Shown: positions 1 to 10,400, counted from the first letter of the stretch. The stretch: DNA of 64,000 bases from Rhizobium rhizogenes NBRC 13257 (GCF_000696095.1 NZ_BAYX01000012.1:1-64000), one strand, 5' to 3'. Made by a program: numbers and translations. The notes: generated by a model from the letters alone, not told the origin.

Positions 1-120
1 TAACAACCGGAAAAGGACGTGGCAATGGTTCCTATCGAGGACCAACAGCAATGGTCGAAAGCGGTGCGGCACCAATCCATATCGATAAACGGCCAGGGAC
101 GCTGGCCGATTGTGTCAGTG

Positions 121-573
121 CTATCCGGAAATGGAGGCAGGAAATCCATAGCTATTATCGGAAAGCTCGGAGGTCACTGCCATATCCAAAGAGTTGTCCG
201 CGCGGCGAAAGACCTCGTAGGTGATCCTGTCGACTATTTCGTTGTTTTCTCCCAAGACCAGCACGCGTGGCTTGAGCTTGATGATGTCATCGACTTCGCA
301 AAAGACGCTGGATGCGATGATAATCTCATCGCCTTGCTGGCACGTGCGAGCTGCCGCACCGTTGAGAATGCAGCACTTGGAGCCGGGATCACCATAGAGC
401 ACGTAAGTGCTGATCCTCGCTCCGGACATCTTGTTCCAGATCTCCACATATTCCAGCGGTTTCAGACCGACCTCCCGGCAGAAGTCCGCATCGATCGTGA
501 TCGAGCCGTGGTAGTTCAGTTTCGCGTCGGTCACTCGAATGCCATGTAGCTTCGCGCCCACGTACTTTTCCAC
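121..573 (-). CDS. panD: Aspartate 1-decarboxylase (PanD) homologue
   Basis: PanD is a pyruvoyl enzyme that converts L-aspartate to beta-alanine for pantothenate synthesis in the cytoplasm. The core from KLHGIRVTDA to ITYEVFRR follows PanD along its length. The self-cleaving Gly-Ser pair lies in NYHGSITID at residues 23-24, where the family has it, and the NGAAA and GDEIIIAS segments are kept. I chose the GTG start at 573 because it gives the normal PanD N-terminus and follows a GGAGAGG-like ribosome site; in-frame codons further upstream would add non-homologous sequence. The product is about 150 residues against about 126 usual, the surplus being a roughly 26-residue C-terminal tail. No panB or panC is adjacent. 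Family call is good; activity is inferred. Confidence 0.8.
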   Translation of the reverse strand: MEKYVGAKLHGIRVTDAKLNYHGSITIDADFCREVGLKPLEYVEIWNKMSGARISTYVLYGDPGSKCCILNGAAARTCQQGDEIIIASSVFCEVDDIIKLKPRVLVLGENNEIVDRITYEVFRRADNSLDMAVTSELSDNSYGFPASISG

Positions 574-824
574 GGCCTGCCCCTCTCCAGTCGATAAATT
601 CGCGATGTTACCTATATTTGTGCGATGCAGCATACCGCAACAACCCACGCGGCGAACTTTGCTCCCTGCAAACAACCTGAGCAGGCGGGGAGGGTGGAAA
701 TTCCCTTTGTCGCCATTGGCGCTGGACGCCATGCCCTCGAAACCGTGGGTATGAAACGTTGGAATGGGAGCCAGTTGCGTTTGCTGCACGCCGTTCGGGC
801 GCGATTTGTCACCCAGGAGGATTT

Positions 825-1001
825 ATGCGCCAGCAGACAAAGCCGTTCATCGTCGAGAGGAAACCGTCCCGCAAACCCAAATCCGATGCGACGAGAACAG
901 CAATATGGGGCAAGCTGGACCTCAGACAGACTGAGTATCCGCGAACCGCGCCAAAACACCAAGCGCCGACGGCCATCGCCGGTGACGACGGCCGTCGCTG
1001 A
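825..1001 (+). CDS. Small basic protein of unknown function (58 aa)
   Basis: This short plus-strand gene begins MRQQTKPFIVERKPSRKPK and has a strong ribosome binding site (AGGAGG, five bases before ATG). It is rich in Lys and Arg in its first half and contains the segment ATRTAIWGKLDL. I have the impression that similar small proteins occur beside plasmid genes in rhizobia, but I cannot assign a function. It stands alone on the plus strand, convergent with the ArdC gene (14 bp between the ends) and divergent from panD. The ribosome site and compact coding frame make it more credible than the overlapping frames. Confidence 0.55.
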   Translation: MRQQTKPFIVERKPSRKPKSDATRTAIWGKLDLRQTEYPRTAPKHQAPTAIAGDDGRR

Positions 1002-1014
1002 ACCCCTGGCGCGT

Positions 1015-1941
1015 TCAAGCTGCCCTGCTTGCGCTTTCCGTCGCGCCCTGCAGATCGTGAAGATAGCTGACAGCGCGCTGCGCATGCGCTGCCGCCTGGA
1101 AGATGGCGCGCTTGTCGTTTGAGAGAACGGTGAGCCAGGACTGAAGGTACGAGGCGTGATCCGGTCGCGGCTCCAGCTCCGGAGCGATGCCGAGATCGGC
1201 ACACAAGAAGCAGCTACCGAGCTCGGCGATCAGCTCTTCGCGGGCGCGTTCGGATCGATCCTTGTGATAACGGCTGAGATCCCTGTTCAGCCGAAGCGGG
1301 GCGCCGACCCAATGCACGCTCTCATGACTGAGGGTCGCCACATAGGAAGGCGCATCGCGAAAGGTCTCGAACGGCGGCATCTGGATGTGGTCGGTCGCCG
1401 GGGAGTAATATGCCTGTGATCCGCCATGCCGGATGACCGCCCCTGTGTTGCGGAAGAAGCGATCGGCAATCTCGATCCGCTCAACCGGATCGAGGGCTGG
1501 CGTCGGACGATGGTAGTAGTGGTCAGGTAATCCGTCGATCTGGCCAACGTTGAAAACGGAATATGCCTTGAGAAAGGGAATTTCCCGGTCGACATCGTTG
1601 CCGTTGCGGTCGGTCTCCGCCTTGGTGAAGCGGCTGGCGAATACGACGGTCGAGCCGGTTTCGCCCTTGCGAACCGCGGCGCCGAGCTCCAGCGCCTGCT
1701 TGAAGGTCATCCACATCGGAGAGGTAAACCCTCTCGCCATCCCCTCCGACCATAGGAGGAGCACGTTCATGCCCGAATAGGGCAGACCATTGTGCCTTAG
1801 CGGCCGGGTAATCCGACCTTCGGTGTTCGCGGCATTCCAAGGCTTCATCCAGGGACGAACCCCTTTCTCCAGATCGGCGACGATCCGGTCGGTAATCCTT
1901 GTATAGATGTCGGCTCGCTCGCCTTCGGCTTTCCTGCTCAT
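1015..1941 (-). CDS. ardC: ArdC-family antirestriction protein (DUF1738, zincin-like)
   Basis: ArdC-type proteins bind single-stranded DNA and are thought to protect incoming plasmid DNA from host restriction during conjugation. The 308-residue product has the N-terminal DUF1738-type domain (DIYTRITDRIVADLEKGVRPWMKPW; NGLPYSGMNVLLLW) and a C-terminal zincin-like domain with the metal motif HESVH at residues 206-210, followed by an E-rich helix (REELIAELGSCFLCADLGI). The start at 1941 is set by AAGGAGG seven bases upstream; the longer frame would prepend low-complexity sequence. It is the last gene of a minus-strand plasmid block. Length and motif order are normal for the family. Confidence 0.88.
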   Translation of the reverse strand: MSRKAEGERADIYTRITDRIVADLEKGVRPWMKPWNAANTEGRITRPLRHNGLPYSGMNVLLLWSEGMARGFTSPMWMTFKQALELGAAVRKGETGSTVVFASRFTKAETDRNGNDVDREIPFLKAYSVFNVGQIDGLPDHYYHRPTPALDPVERIEIADRFFRNTGAVIRHGGSQAYYSPATDHIQMPPFETFRDAPSYVATLSHESVHWVGAPLRLNRDLSRYHKDRSERAREELIAELGSCFLCADLGIAPELEPRPDHASYLQSWLTVLSNDKRAIFQAAAHAQRAVSYLHDLQGATESASRAA

Positions 1942-2253
1942 GTCCAAACCTCCTTTTCCGGGGCCGCGCCGATCGCGGCCCGTCGCGGAGGTCCGAAGGC
2001 AGGAGCGCAATGGCCTGGAGGGCACCGGAACGGCCGGAACAGCGTGGAGGACGGCGAAGCCGTTGCGGCGACAGGCCGGCTCCTGCAGGACCGGCGACAG
2101 GGACGGGCCGCGATCGGCCATCTCCTCAACTCCTTTCCCCGCCTTTCCGTAGACTCAGGCATGGACATGCATAAAGGCCGGCCCCTGAGTGGAGCCGGCT
2201 GACGCAATCCGGAATAAAAGAGGAGGGCGGGGCCGATGCCCCGCTTGATGGCT

Positions 2254-2841
2254 TCAGCCGAGCGCCGCCATTTGCGCATCGGCCGCTTTGCGGTCAAGTG
2301 AAGCGCCGGGATTGTCGACCGGGCGATCAAACGGCTTCCAGGTTTCACCGACCACGTGCTCGTAGGCCGCGACGGCGCCCTCGGCTGCCATCCGAAGCGC
2401 ATGGGCCTGAACGCCCATATCGGCTGCGAACTCACGCTTGCGCTGAGCGGCGCTGTCATATCCGACCGGGCCGTCGAGATCCTCGTCCCGGGCATCGTTC
2501 GATGCCTTGGCTGTGGCGTCGCGGGCCTCCGATACCGCGCGGGAGTAGAACTGACCGGCGCCATGCGCTGATCCAACGAAGGCGCCTACGATGCGTTGGA
2601 GATGGATCTGCATCGCTTTCTCACCGAGACCTTCGGCGAGGCTTGCCGAACTCGCAGTGACCATCCGCTCATGCTCATCGCGGATCCCGTCGCTGTCGAC
2701 CACGGCGGTCCCGAAGCTCTCAGCGATCTTGAGGGCTTGCGCGCTATCGGGGCAGGTGAGGCGGACCATTTCGAGGGTCGCGCCCTTGCGGAGCTGCACG
2801 ATGCGAGAGGAAGAGCGGTTGGAGGTCGCGGGCTTGGTCAT
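2254..2841 (-). CDS. Conserved plasmid protein, function unknown
   Basis: A 195-residue protein beginning MTKPATSNRSSSRIVQLRKG. It is soluble and Ala-rich, with predicted helical stretches (ALKIAESFGTAVVDSDGI; KAMQIHLQRIVGAFVGSAHG; AADMGVQAHALRMAAEGAV) and no membrane segment or catalytic motif that I recognise. The start at 2841 is preceded by AAAGGAAA; upstream in-frame codons lie in a region that looks like leader. Its place between ArdC and further plasmid hypotheticals, all in the same direction, suggests a role in plasmid maintenance or transfer, but this is only context. Confidence 0.65.
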   Translation of the reverse strand: MTKPATSNRSSSRIVQLRKGATLEMVRLTCPDSAQALKIAESFGTAVVDSDGIRDEHERMVTASSASLAEGLGEKAMQIHLQRIVGAFVGSAHGAGQFYSRAVSEARDATAKASNDARDEDLDGPVGYDSAAQRKREFAADMGVQAHALRMAAEGAVAAYEHVVGETWKPFDRPVDNPGASLDRKAADAQMAALG

Positions 2842-3234
2842 GTCGGTTTCCTTTCTTCGGTTTCGTCCGAAGCGGCCCCGGCCCGTGCCGGTCTGCCCTT
2901 CGGTGCGGTCAAAAGGAACCGGCGAGAGACGGGCGCTTTCACAGGTCCTGGACGGCTGAGCGAGCGGAGCGGGCTTGCGGCCAAGCGGGGACACCCTGCG
3001 CAGGGCGCGGGATCGCTTTGCGAAGTGAGGCTGTCCTGGCCGCTCCGCGGCGCGACAGCGGCCTTGAAACGACCGACCGCCGGTTCAGACCGCAACGAAC
3101 ACGAAGGGCAGGCCGGCACGTGGTTGGAACTTGCACCCCGAAACCGAATGCCGAAACCGATGGCCATCCTCGCAAAGACCCTCGCCGGACACGCGGGATG
3201 TGCACTCCGCCAATACGCCGCCGGCGACCGCCTC

Positions 3235-3570
3235 TCATGCAGCCTGTCGCCAAGCAACTTCGCCTTGCTTCAGCCGCATGGTGGTGATGGCGCGATCCTG
3301 ACGCTCCAGCTTCCGGGCGAGCGCCTCGATTTCGCCCCGACGCCCGAAGGTCAGCCGATCGACGTGATCCAGAAACAGCACCTCGTCGGACCGGGTCCAT
3401 CGCGAGCCGGAGCGCTTGTGCGTGCGGTTCCTGGCTTTTGCCTTTTCGGTGACGACCAGGCGCTCGGCGCGCGCGGCGATCTGCCGATGGACGAGATCGA
3501 GGTGATGGCACGTTTCGCGCCGCGCTGCCTCCATGCGTGAAAGGAGCACCCACGGACTGACTGGGTTCAT
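3235..3570 (-). CDS. Small conserved plasmid protein (111 aa)
   Basis: The product is strongly basic and helical (MEAARRETCHHLDLVHRQI; GEIEALARKLERQDRAITT) with a likely short coiled coil in its second half. I recognise no family. Its start overlaps the stop of the next gene upstream (3567) by an ATGA-type junction, which supports translation coupling within one minus-strand operon. No transfer signs stand out. Confidence 0.55.
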   Translation of the reverse strand: MNPVSPWVLLSRMEAARRETCHHLDLVHRQIAARAERLVVTEKAKARNRTHKRSGSRWTRSDEVLFLDHVDRLTFGRRGEIEALARKLERQDRAITTMRLKQGEVAWRQAA

Positions 3571-4460
3571 GCTCCGGTCCTCCGCTGCCGCCAGCCGATG
3601 AAGTCCGAAGGACCGTCATAAACAGCGTGACGCCGCTCCTCGATGACGAAGCCAAACGGTCCGCGGTTTGCGTATTCGCTGCTCGGAACGAGAAAACGGC
3701 GTTCGTCGGCACGGTGGTCCCGAATGCCGCCGCGCGTGGCAACCACCTCCGTCATGTCGGCATGGTGGCTGGAAAAGATCGCGGAGATCACGATCCAGTC
3801 GCCGGCATGCTTCGCCTCAAAAGCTTCCCGGTCCTTTGTCCAGGATTGGCCGGGCGCCAGTTCGCGGCCGTGGATCGCCTCCCACACGGATGGCCAGCTG
3901 TTGCGGATCGTCTCCTCGGCACATTTGCGCTCATAGGCCGTGAACAGGTCCGGGAAGCTATGAGCGACGATGGCCCATTCGGCGTCCTCCTCGTACCAGG
4001 GCGAGGATTTTCGCAGCACCGGAAGGACGCGGACATTGCGCCCAGCCGACAGATGAAACCCGCCATGGCAGGCGGTCATATGGGAGACAATGCCCTCGGC
4101 ATAGATGGTCGCGAGCTGCGACGGACCCCATGGTGTGTTCGCCGCCACGCGGGTCTGGATCCGACCGAGATCGGAAAGTTCTCGCTTGTGCCGCGCGGTC
4201 TCGAACACACGAGTGCGAAACGCTGCCTCATCGTTGAGGCGGCCTTCGTGACCGTGGAAATCCTCCCGCGTCAGCTCTGAAAGTGGACGGATGATCCGCC
4301 AGGCGCTGGCGAGGAAGCTGACGCCATCACGCGCCGGCACCATTGCCAGGAGGATATCGGCGATCCGGGCGACCGGAAAGCCTGCCGCGCTAACGCCGAA
4401 TTCCACCGCCGCGTCGTCGGCGGTCGGAACCATGTCGTATTGAAGATCGGGCGTGCTCAT
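3567..4460 (-). CDS. Conserved plasmid protein (297 aa), possible DUF7007-type
   Basis: A soluble 297-residue protein. The C-terminal half holds a pattern of aromatic and acidic residues (PWYEEDAEWAIVAHSFPDLF; RNSWPSVWEAIHGREL; GDWIVISAIFSSHHADMTEV) that I associate with the rhizobial plasmid family carrying a DUF7007 domain; that assignment is from memory and uncertain. No catalytic motif is evident. It overlaps the upstream gene at 4457-4460 and the downstream gene at 3567-3570, so the three small genes form a tightly coupled set. Confidence 0.6.
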   Translation of the reverse strand: MSTPDLQYDMVPTADDAAVEFGVSAAGFPVARIADILLAMVPARDGVSFLASAWRIIRPLSELTREDFHGHEGRLNDEAAFRTRVFETARHKRELSDLGRIQTRVAANTPWGPSQLATIYAEGIVSHMTACHGGFHLSAGRNVRVLPVLRKSSPWYEEDAEWAIVAHSFPDLFTAYERKCAEETIRNSWPSVWEAIHGRELAPGQSWTKDREAFEAKHAGDWIVISAIFSSHHADMTEVVATRGGIRDHRADERRFLVPSSEYANRGPFGFVIEERRHAVYDGPSDFIGWRQRRTGA

Positions 4461-4933
4461 GCGGCAACCCTCCCTTCGACATGAGCAGCCGCAACCTCGT
4501 CGGCGGTCACCTCCCCGAGGACAGCGTTCGGATATCCGTGTTGTTTCAGCCAGGCCACGGCCGCTTCGCGATTGTCGGCGAGATGGACGAGGTCCGCATT
4601 CGCACCAGCGCGGTCGAAGAGGCGGATAGAACCGAGCGCGGGGCGCTCCAGAACCTTGAAGGTCAGATCGGAATCGAGACCGAAGGTTCGGTGAATGCGC
4701 ATGACGACGGTATTCCTGCCGCCAAAATCCGCCTCATGCAGCGTGAAATACCCCGGCGAGGCGTAGTTGCCGGATTGGCGCGGACCTTCCTTGCGGATCA
4801 GGCGGCCGCTGCTGTTTCGGGTCTGCCAGGCAGCCAGCTTCTTCTTGAAACGCTCGGGCGGGCGAGGGTTGCCGTCGGACCAGGCGACGATGGAGCCGAT
4901 CGGAGCGAGGTCATAGATCAGGGACGCAGACAT
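4457..4933 (-). CDS. Conserved plasmid protein (158 aa), function unknown
   Basis: First gene of the coupled trio 4933 to 3235. The protein (MSASLIYDLAPIGSIVAWSD...) is soluble, with an N-terminal half rich in basic residues (RFKKKLAAWQTRN) and a beta-rich middle (NTVVMRIHRTFGLDSDLTFKV). No motif is recognised. The start at 4933 follows AAGGAGAT. Neighbours are the ParB-like gene upstream (96 bp away) and a 297-residue hypothetical overlapping its 3' end, so it probably belongs to the same plasmid-maintenance transcript. Confidence 0.6.
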   Translation of the reverse strand: MSASLIYDLAPIGSIVAWSDGNPRPPERFKKKLAAWQTRNSSGRLIRKEGPRQSGNYASPGYFTLHEADFGGRNTVVMRIHRTFGLDSDLTFKVLERPALGSIRLFDRAGANADLVHLADNREAAVAWLKQHGYPNAVLGEVTADEVAAAHVEGRVAA

Positions 4934-5029
4934 CAGATATCTCCTTGAAATTCTTCTGTTGATGGAAACGAGACCGCCGCTGGTGATGGCCGGCGGCGGG
5001 GTGTCGATCAGATGAGAAAGGGAAGGTGG

Positions 5030-6784
5030 CTATTCGGCCGCAATCCCGTAGGCGGCTTCGTCCTCGTCGGCGGCGTCGTCACCGACCTGCGGATCGGCAA
5101 CGTCGAGATCGGCCGCATCGCCGGCAACCCTGCCGCCCGCAAGCTCGTCTACAAGACCTTCCGTCGCTTCGTCGGAGGTGACGGTGTCCTCCTCTTCGAC
5201 GATCTCACCTTGCTTGAGCAGTCCGGTAAGTTCCTTCGGATCGGGAGCGAACAGAGCTGCCGGATAGACGAAATGCCCGTCCTTGAAGTGCTCGACGAGC
5301 GCGGCGCGGGTCTCGCGGACCTTTGGGCGCGGCAGAACCACGGTATCCTTGCACGACGCCTCAAGTGCCTGCCGCGACAGGCAAAGCAGGAAGTCCTCCG
5401 TGCCCATGTTCGGGAGATATCCATCCGCACCGATGGCCTCGCCGGCAATGCGCGAGACGATACCGCTGTTCGACATGCCGCGGCGGCAAGAGAGCACATC
5501 GATCAGCATGGTGCGGGCGGCAATCCGCAACGTGTCGATGTCGAAGGACAGCTTGCCATCGCCGTCGAGCAGCCGAACCGCGTGGCGCGCAAACCGCTTC
5601 GGACCGAAGACGGTGTCGTTTGCACCGGAGTCGACCCGGACATTCAGGCCGGCAAAAGCGAGCACGAGGAGCGCCGTCAGCGTATCGTCCTCGATCGGGG
5701 CGCGGGCGAGCGCCTCGTGCAGCGCGTCGGTCCTGAGGTCTCCAATCATGTCGTGGCCCTTTTGCGTGACATCAGGTCGCTGCTTCGGCGCGTCGGTCAC
5801 ATCGTCGCCGGCGGTGGCGCCACCTCCAACGAGCGCTCCCTTGCCCCCGGTCTTCTTTTCCTCCGGCATCCGGTAGTGCACGGTCTGAACCTTGCCGTTC
5901 CGATCGAGGTACATGGCGGTGTGGTCGCCCTTGCTTGGCTTGCCATAGACGCGGGTTGCCTTCTGCGGCAGCTTCGCCTCGCCCCATTGCGTAACCTCGG
6001 CGATCACGCCCTTCTTGGGCAGATTGTTCGTCATCCATTCCTGCTGGGCGCCGAGATAGGCTTCGACGTTGGTGGTATAGCGGCTGTCATCATTGGCGGG
6101 GGCAAACAGATCCTCGATCCATTCGATGCCGTAGGCCTCCCTGAGATCGTCGCCGAAGCTCGCATCCTTTGCATACATGCGGGTTTTACTCAGCGCGTTG
6201 GCGATCTGGAACCATGTGACAGGCTGGCCCTTCTTCGGCTTGTGCGCCTTCCAGACTTCCTTCTGCTCATCGAGGTGTGCCGCCGCGATCGTTCGAAGCT
6301 GCTGCTCGTTCGGCATGTCGCCAAGCGCCATCTGGTCGAGCATGGCCGGCAAGACGTTGGCGAGCAGCCGCAACTTGCGAATCTGCCGGACGGGCAGGGC
6401 AAGCGCGACTGCAATTGCTTCCTCGGTCCAGTCGAGCGCGATCAGGCGTTCGATGCCGCGCCACTGGTCGACGGGGTTGAGCGGCTCCCTGGCAATGTTC
6501 TCGACCATCGACCGCATGGCGCCATTGTCGTTAGCGGCTTCGACGACGAGAACCTCGATCTCTTCGAGGCCTGCGGCGATCGCCATGCGGGTGCGCCGAT
6601 GGCCAGCCTCAATGACGTAGCTGTTCCCGCCACCGACCTCCGGAAAGATGACAGGCGGCTGGATGATGCCGACGGCTTTGATCGTGGCGAGCAACAGGGC
6701 ATCGGCTTGGGGAGTGGATTTGGACTGGCGGGTGTTGTCCGGGTTGTCCTTCAACGAGCGCGGATCGACCTTCATGATGTGCAT
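5030..6784 (-). CDS. ParB/RepB/Spo0J-family nuclease-like plasmid protein
   Basis: A 584-residue protein whose first roughly 200 residues form a ParB/sulfiredoxin-type domain: the VDPRSLKDNPDNTRQ start, VIEAGHRRTRMAIAAGL (the ParB GHRR box) and the MVENIAREPLNPVDQWRGI segment, followed by an HTH-like region (WTEEAIAVALALPVRQIRKL). The remaining 380 residues are specific to large rhizobial plasmid homologues. The start at 6784 (MHIMKVDP) follows GAAGGAAA; the frame extends upstream but is not protein-like. No ParA lies next to it, so it is less likely to be the partition protein of the replicon than an accessory ParB-like DNA-binding or nuclease protein. Confidence 0.82.
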   Translation of the reverse strand: MHIMKVDPRSLKDNPDNTRQSKSTPQADALLLATIKAVGIIQPPVIFPEVGGGNSYVIEAGHRRTRMAIAAGLEEIEVLVVEAANDNGAMRSMVENIAREPLNPVDQWRGIERLIALDWTEEAIAVALALPVRQIRKLRLLANVLPAMLDQMALGDMPNEQQLRTIAAAHLDEQKEVWKAHKPKKGQPVTWFQIANALSKTRMYAKDASFGDDLREAYGIEWIEDLFAPANDDSRYTTNVEAYLGAQQEWMTNNLPKKGVIAEVTQWGEAKLPQKATRVYGKPSKGDHTAMYLDRNGKVQTVHYRMPEEKKTGGKGALVGGGATAGDDVTDAPKQRPDVTQKGHDMIGDLRTDALHEALARAPIEDDTLTALLVLAFAGLNVRVDSGANDTVFGPKRFARHAVRLLDGDGKLSFDIDTLRIAARTMLIDVLSCRRGMSNSGIVSRIAGEAIGADGYLPNMGTEDFLLCLSRQALEASCKDTVVLPRPKVRETRAALVEHFKDGHFVYPAALFAPDPKELTGLLKQGEIVEEEDTVTSDEATEGLVDELAGGRVAGDAADLDVADPQVGDDAADEDEAAYGIAAE

Positions 6785-7246
6785 GGGATTTTCCTTCTCC
6801 GGGATGCGGGACGCGGCTCTCTTGCCGGTCCTTCCTGTCTTCATTTCTTTCGAAGACACCTCCCGGACCGCAGGGCGGGCGGGCCGGCGCAACTGCGGCC
6901 GAGCGTCCCTGCTACGAAGGACAAGCGGGGCTGACAGCCCTGCGCAGGTCGAGGGGCCGGGATGCGGAGGCGGCGGTTGAGCGCGAGCGGCGACGGTCGG
7001 ACCGGTCTGCGACCGGTTTCTTTTCCCTCCTCCTTCTATTGGTCCTCCATCCTTCGGGACGCTGCCGCTCACACTTTTTGGAGGATCCAAGCCTCTCCGA
7101 CGTCGTGATTGTCCTGAATCACCCGGAGGATGCGAGAGCGCGGTTGATTCAAACGATTGAGCGTGTCGAGCTGATTTCCTGAGCGCGGTGAGGGCGCCGG
7201 CGACGCGAACGTTATGGCTGTCGCATCGACAAGCGGAAATCAGGAC
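6785..7246. other. Gap between ParB-like gene and terminator; no gene supported
   Basis: This stretch separates the ParB-like gene from the end of the large methylase-helicase gene. It probably holds the leader and promoter of the ParB-like gene. Frames running through it are biased to Arg, Pro and Gly and look like shadows. I see no RNA gene. Confidence 0.4.
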
Positions 7247-7280
7247 AAAAAAAGAGGGCCACGAGAAAACTCGGGCCCTT
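7247..7280 (-). terminator. Rho-independent terminator after the methylase-helicase gene
   Basis: Read on the minus strand, GGGCC/GGCCC and CGAG/CTCG arms form a stem around an AAAA-type loop with one bulge (7256-7278), followed by a run of seven T (7247-7253 as A on plus). It lies about 180 bp after the stop of the 1702-residue gene at 7458, in the right orientation to end that transcript. Confidence 0.75.
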
Positions 7281-7457
7281 TAGATGTGAAGGTAATTTAA
7301 ACCTCCAGAGGGGAACAGCTGCTGCGGCGGCACTGGGAGGAAATCCGCCATGTGCATCAGCTGTGAGCACTATGCTCAAATTTCGATCGGAAGGAAAGCA
7401 AATATTGTGCAACGCAGCTATGCAAATGCTGCGTTGCATTAAAACCGCTGATCCAGA

Positions 7458-10400
7458 TCAAGCAGCCTCCGCCGGGGCGTCGTCGTTCTGAGCGGACGCG
7501 GTTGCAAGAGCATCGTCGACGTCGCGAAGCTGTCGGCGCTTTTCCGCAAGTTCGTCGGCGAAGGCGAAGGTGCCGCCTTCGCGGGAACGATAGGAGGCAA
7601 GCCGCCGGTGCGCTTCATCCAGACGATGGCGATAGCGCTCCCGCTCCTCTTCGAAACCGTCGAGCGCGTGCTCGAGTCGCGAAATCGCGCCGAGCGGGGT
7701 GACGGTGACCGCAAGATCGATCTCGTAGGCGGCACCAGTGCGCTGGAGCGTGGTGGCGTAGCGATACCCGTCACCCTTTCCGAAGCGCTCGCCGTCGTAG
7801 GCGAGATCGAAGCCGCCAATGGATGCGAGGTGTACCTCGCCCTCTTGCTGGAGCTGGAGGAGCGTGAGGATTTCCTTCATCAGCGCGCGACCGGCCTCCT
7901 TACGCTCATCGTAGTCTTTGCCGAGGACCTTTATCGCAAAGGCGTCGCCCGCCGTGGGCACAAGCAGACCGATATCCTGGCCGATCTCGCCGATGCGCCG
8001 GGTCGACACCTCGATGTCACGCTCGGCATCGCGCATCTGCCGTCGCACCGCGTACTGGTCATCATCATGCGCGGCGCGCAGCCTTTCCAGTCGCGCGATA
8101 TCGGCCTCAAGGCCAGCCTTCTGCATCAGCCGCTCGTCGCCGGAAGCGATCGCCTTGGCCATCGCGAACTGGTTGGCCTGCCCGTCACCGAGGTCTTCGA
8201 GCCGGCGGATCGAGGTATCTCCGCTCAGCGCGGCGGCTATGAAGCGGGCCTTTCGCTCGTTGTTCTGCCACATGGAAGCGTCGAGACTGCCCTCAGTGGC
8301 ATAAGCGAAAATGTCGACGACATCATGCTGGTTGCCCTGCCGGACGATGCGACCCTCGCGCTGTTCGATCTGGGACGGCAGCCACGGCACATCGAGATGG
8401 TGTAGCGCCTTGAGCCGGAGCTGCGCGTTGACGCCGGTTCCCATCGTATCCGACGATCCGATCAGGAACCGAACCCGGCCAGCCCGCACGTCGGCGAAGA
8501 GCCGCTGCTTAGCCTCGGTCTTCTTGTAGTCCTGCATGAAGGCGATTTCGGACGAGGGAACACCGAGCCGCACGAGCTCGTCACGGATCCAGCGGTAGGC
8601 CGAAAAGCCGCGAGTTTTCTCGACGTTGATGGTTCCGAGATCGCTAAAAGTCATCTGCGCGGCACCCGGCAGCTCGTAGGGTTTTTCGTCCGGCCGGACG
8701 TAGGTATCGTCGCTCGTCTCCTTCCAGATCCGGAAGGCATTGCGGACGAGAAGGTTGAGCTTATTGGCCTCCTCGTTGTCGTTTGCCGGTATGACGAGGC
8801 GGAGATCGATCGCCGCATGGCGGCCGTCGGTGATGACCGAGAGCAGGATATCGTCGCCGGGCTGCGCCGGCCCCTCGCGCATCTCGATCGCCTTGATGCG
8901 GGCATCGAGGATCTGCTGATAGGCCTTGAAGGCAGGCGTCGGCTTTGCTGTGAGGATCTGCCGTCGACCCGTGGAGATATCCGGCACCTTGACGTACTCG
9001 CGGAGATCCGCAGGCATGACGACATCAGCAAAGGCTCGGAACATGGCGATCAGTTCCGGGACATTGACAAAACTCGCGAAGCGGCTGACCGGCTTGTATT
9101 TACCGGACGGTTGGATCTCCAGCTCGGTCGTCGTATCACCGAAGCAGGACGCCCAGGCATCGAACTCGTGCAGCCCGCGCTCGAGCAGCGCTGCATGGCC
9201 GAGCAGGCGCTGGATCGAGAACATCTCGCCGAGCGTGTTGGTGATCGGCGTGCCCGAGGCGAGCACGAGCGCCCGGCCGGGGTTTTTGGTCTCGATGTAG
9301 CGAGACTTTACATAGAGGTCCCAGGCGCGCTGCGAGCCGTTCGGGTCGATACCCTTCAAAGTGCTCATGTTTGTGGGGAAGGAAAGCTTGCGGAATTCCT
9401 GCGCCTCATCGACGATGATCTGATCGACACCGATTTCGGCGATGGTGAGCAGATCATCCTTGCGGGTCGCAAGCCCTTCCAGACGTTCCTGCAAGCCTTC
9501 CTTCAGCCGCTCGAGGCGCTTGCGCGAGACGCGGTCCTCGCTGTCCACCTTTGTCAACAGATCCTCGTAGAGTTCCAGCTCATCGTGGATCATCTGTTGT
9601 TCGAAGGCAGACGGCACGGCGATGAATCTGAACGCCGAATGCGTGATGATGATCGCGTCCCAGGTGGCCGTCGCCGCGCGTGACAGGAAGCGGGCGCGCT
9701 TGTCCTTCGTAAAATTCGTCTCGTCGGCAACGAGAATGCGGGCGTTTGGATAGAGCGCGAGAAACTCGCGGGCAGCCTGTGCCAGGCAATGGCCGGGGAC
9801 CACGAGCATCGCCTTGGCGATAAGCCCCAGGCGGCGCTGCTCCATGATCGCAGCCACCATCGTCATCGTCTTGCCGGCGCCGACGGCGTGCGCAAGATAG
9901 GTCGAGCCGGAGGAGATGATCCGCCAGATGCCGCGTTTCTGGTGCCCATAAGGAGCAAAGGCGCCTGAGGTGCCGGGAAGTTTCAGATGAGAGCCGTCGA
10001 ATTTGCGAGGCGCGATATTGTTGAAGCGGTCGTTGTAGACCCGCGCCAAGCGGTCGATGCGATCCGGATCTGTCCAGACCCAGTTCTGGAAGGCTTGCCT
10101 GATCTTCTGCAGCTTGTCGCGCGCGGCCTCGGTATCGACGACGTTCAGAACACGCCGCTCGCCACCCACATCCTTGAAGATGTCGAAGATCTGCGGAACC
10201 CGGCTGTTCAGCGCATCGGCCAGCAACTCACCCGCATCACGGCGGCTGGTGCCCCATTCCGATGTGCCGGCCGCAGTAAGCCCAAGCTGCAGGGCCTCCA
10301 CGGTCCAGCTCCCGAGCTCCGGCATGTGGTGGATCCTGATCTCGGCGCCCATCATCTCCTTCACGAACGCGACGACGTCGCTCGCCGGTATCCACGGCGC

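Noticed and set aside
5012-6934. Long 640-codon plus-strand open frame
   Set aside because: It lies antisense to the ParB-like gene, is rich in Arg, Gly and Val in shadow-like fashion, and has no family marks.
7212-7439. 75-codon minus-strand frame in the gap before the methylase-helicase end
   Set aside because: It runs through the terminator hairpin, lacks a ribosome site and has no recognisable family.
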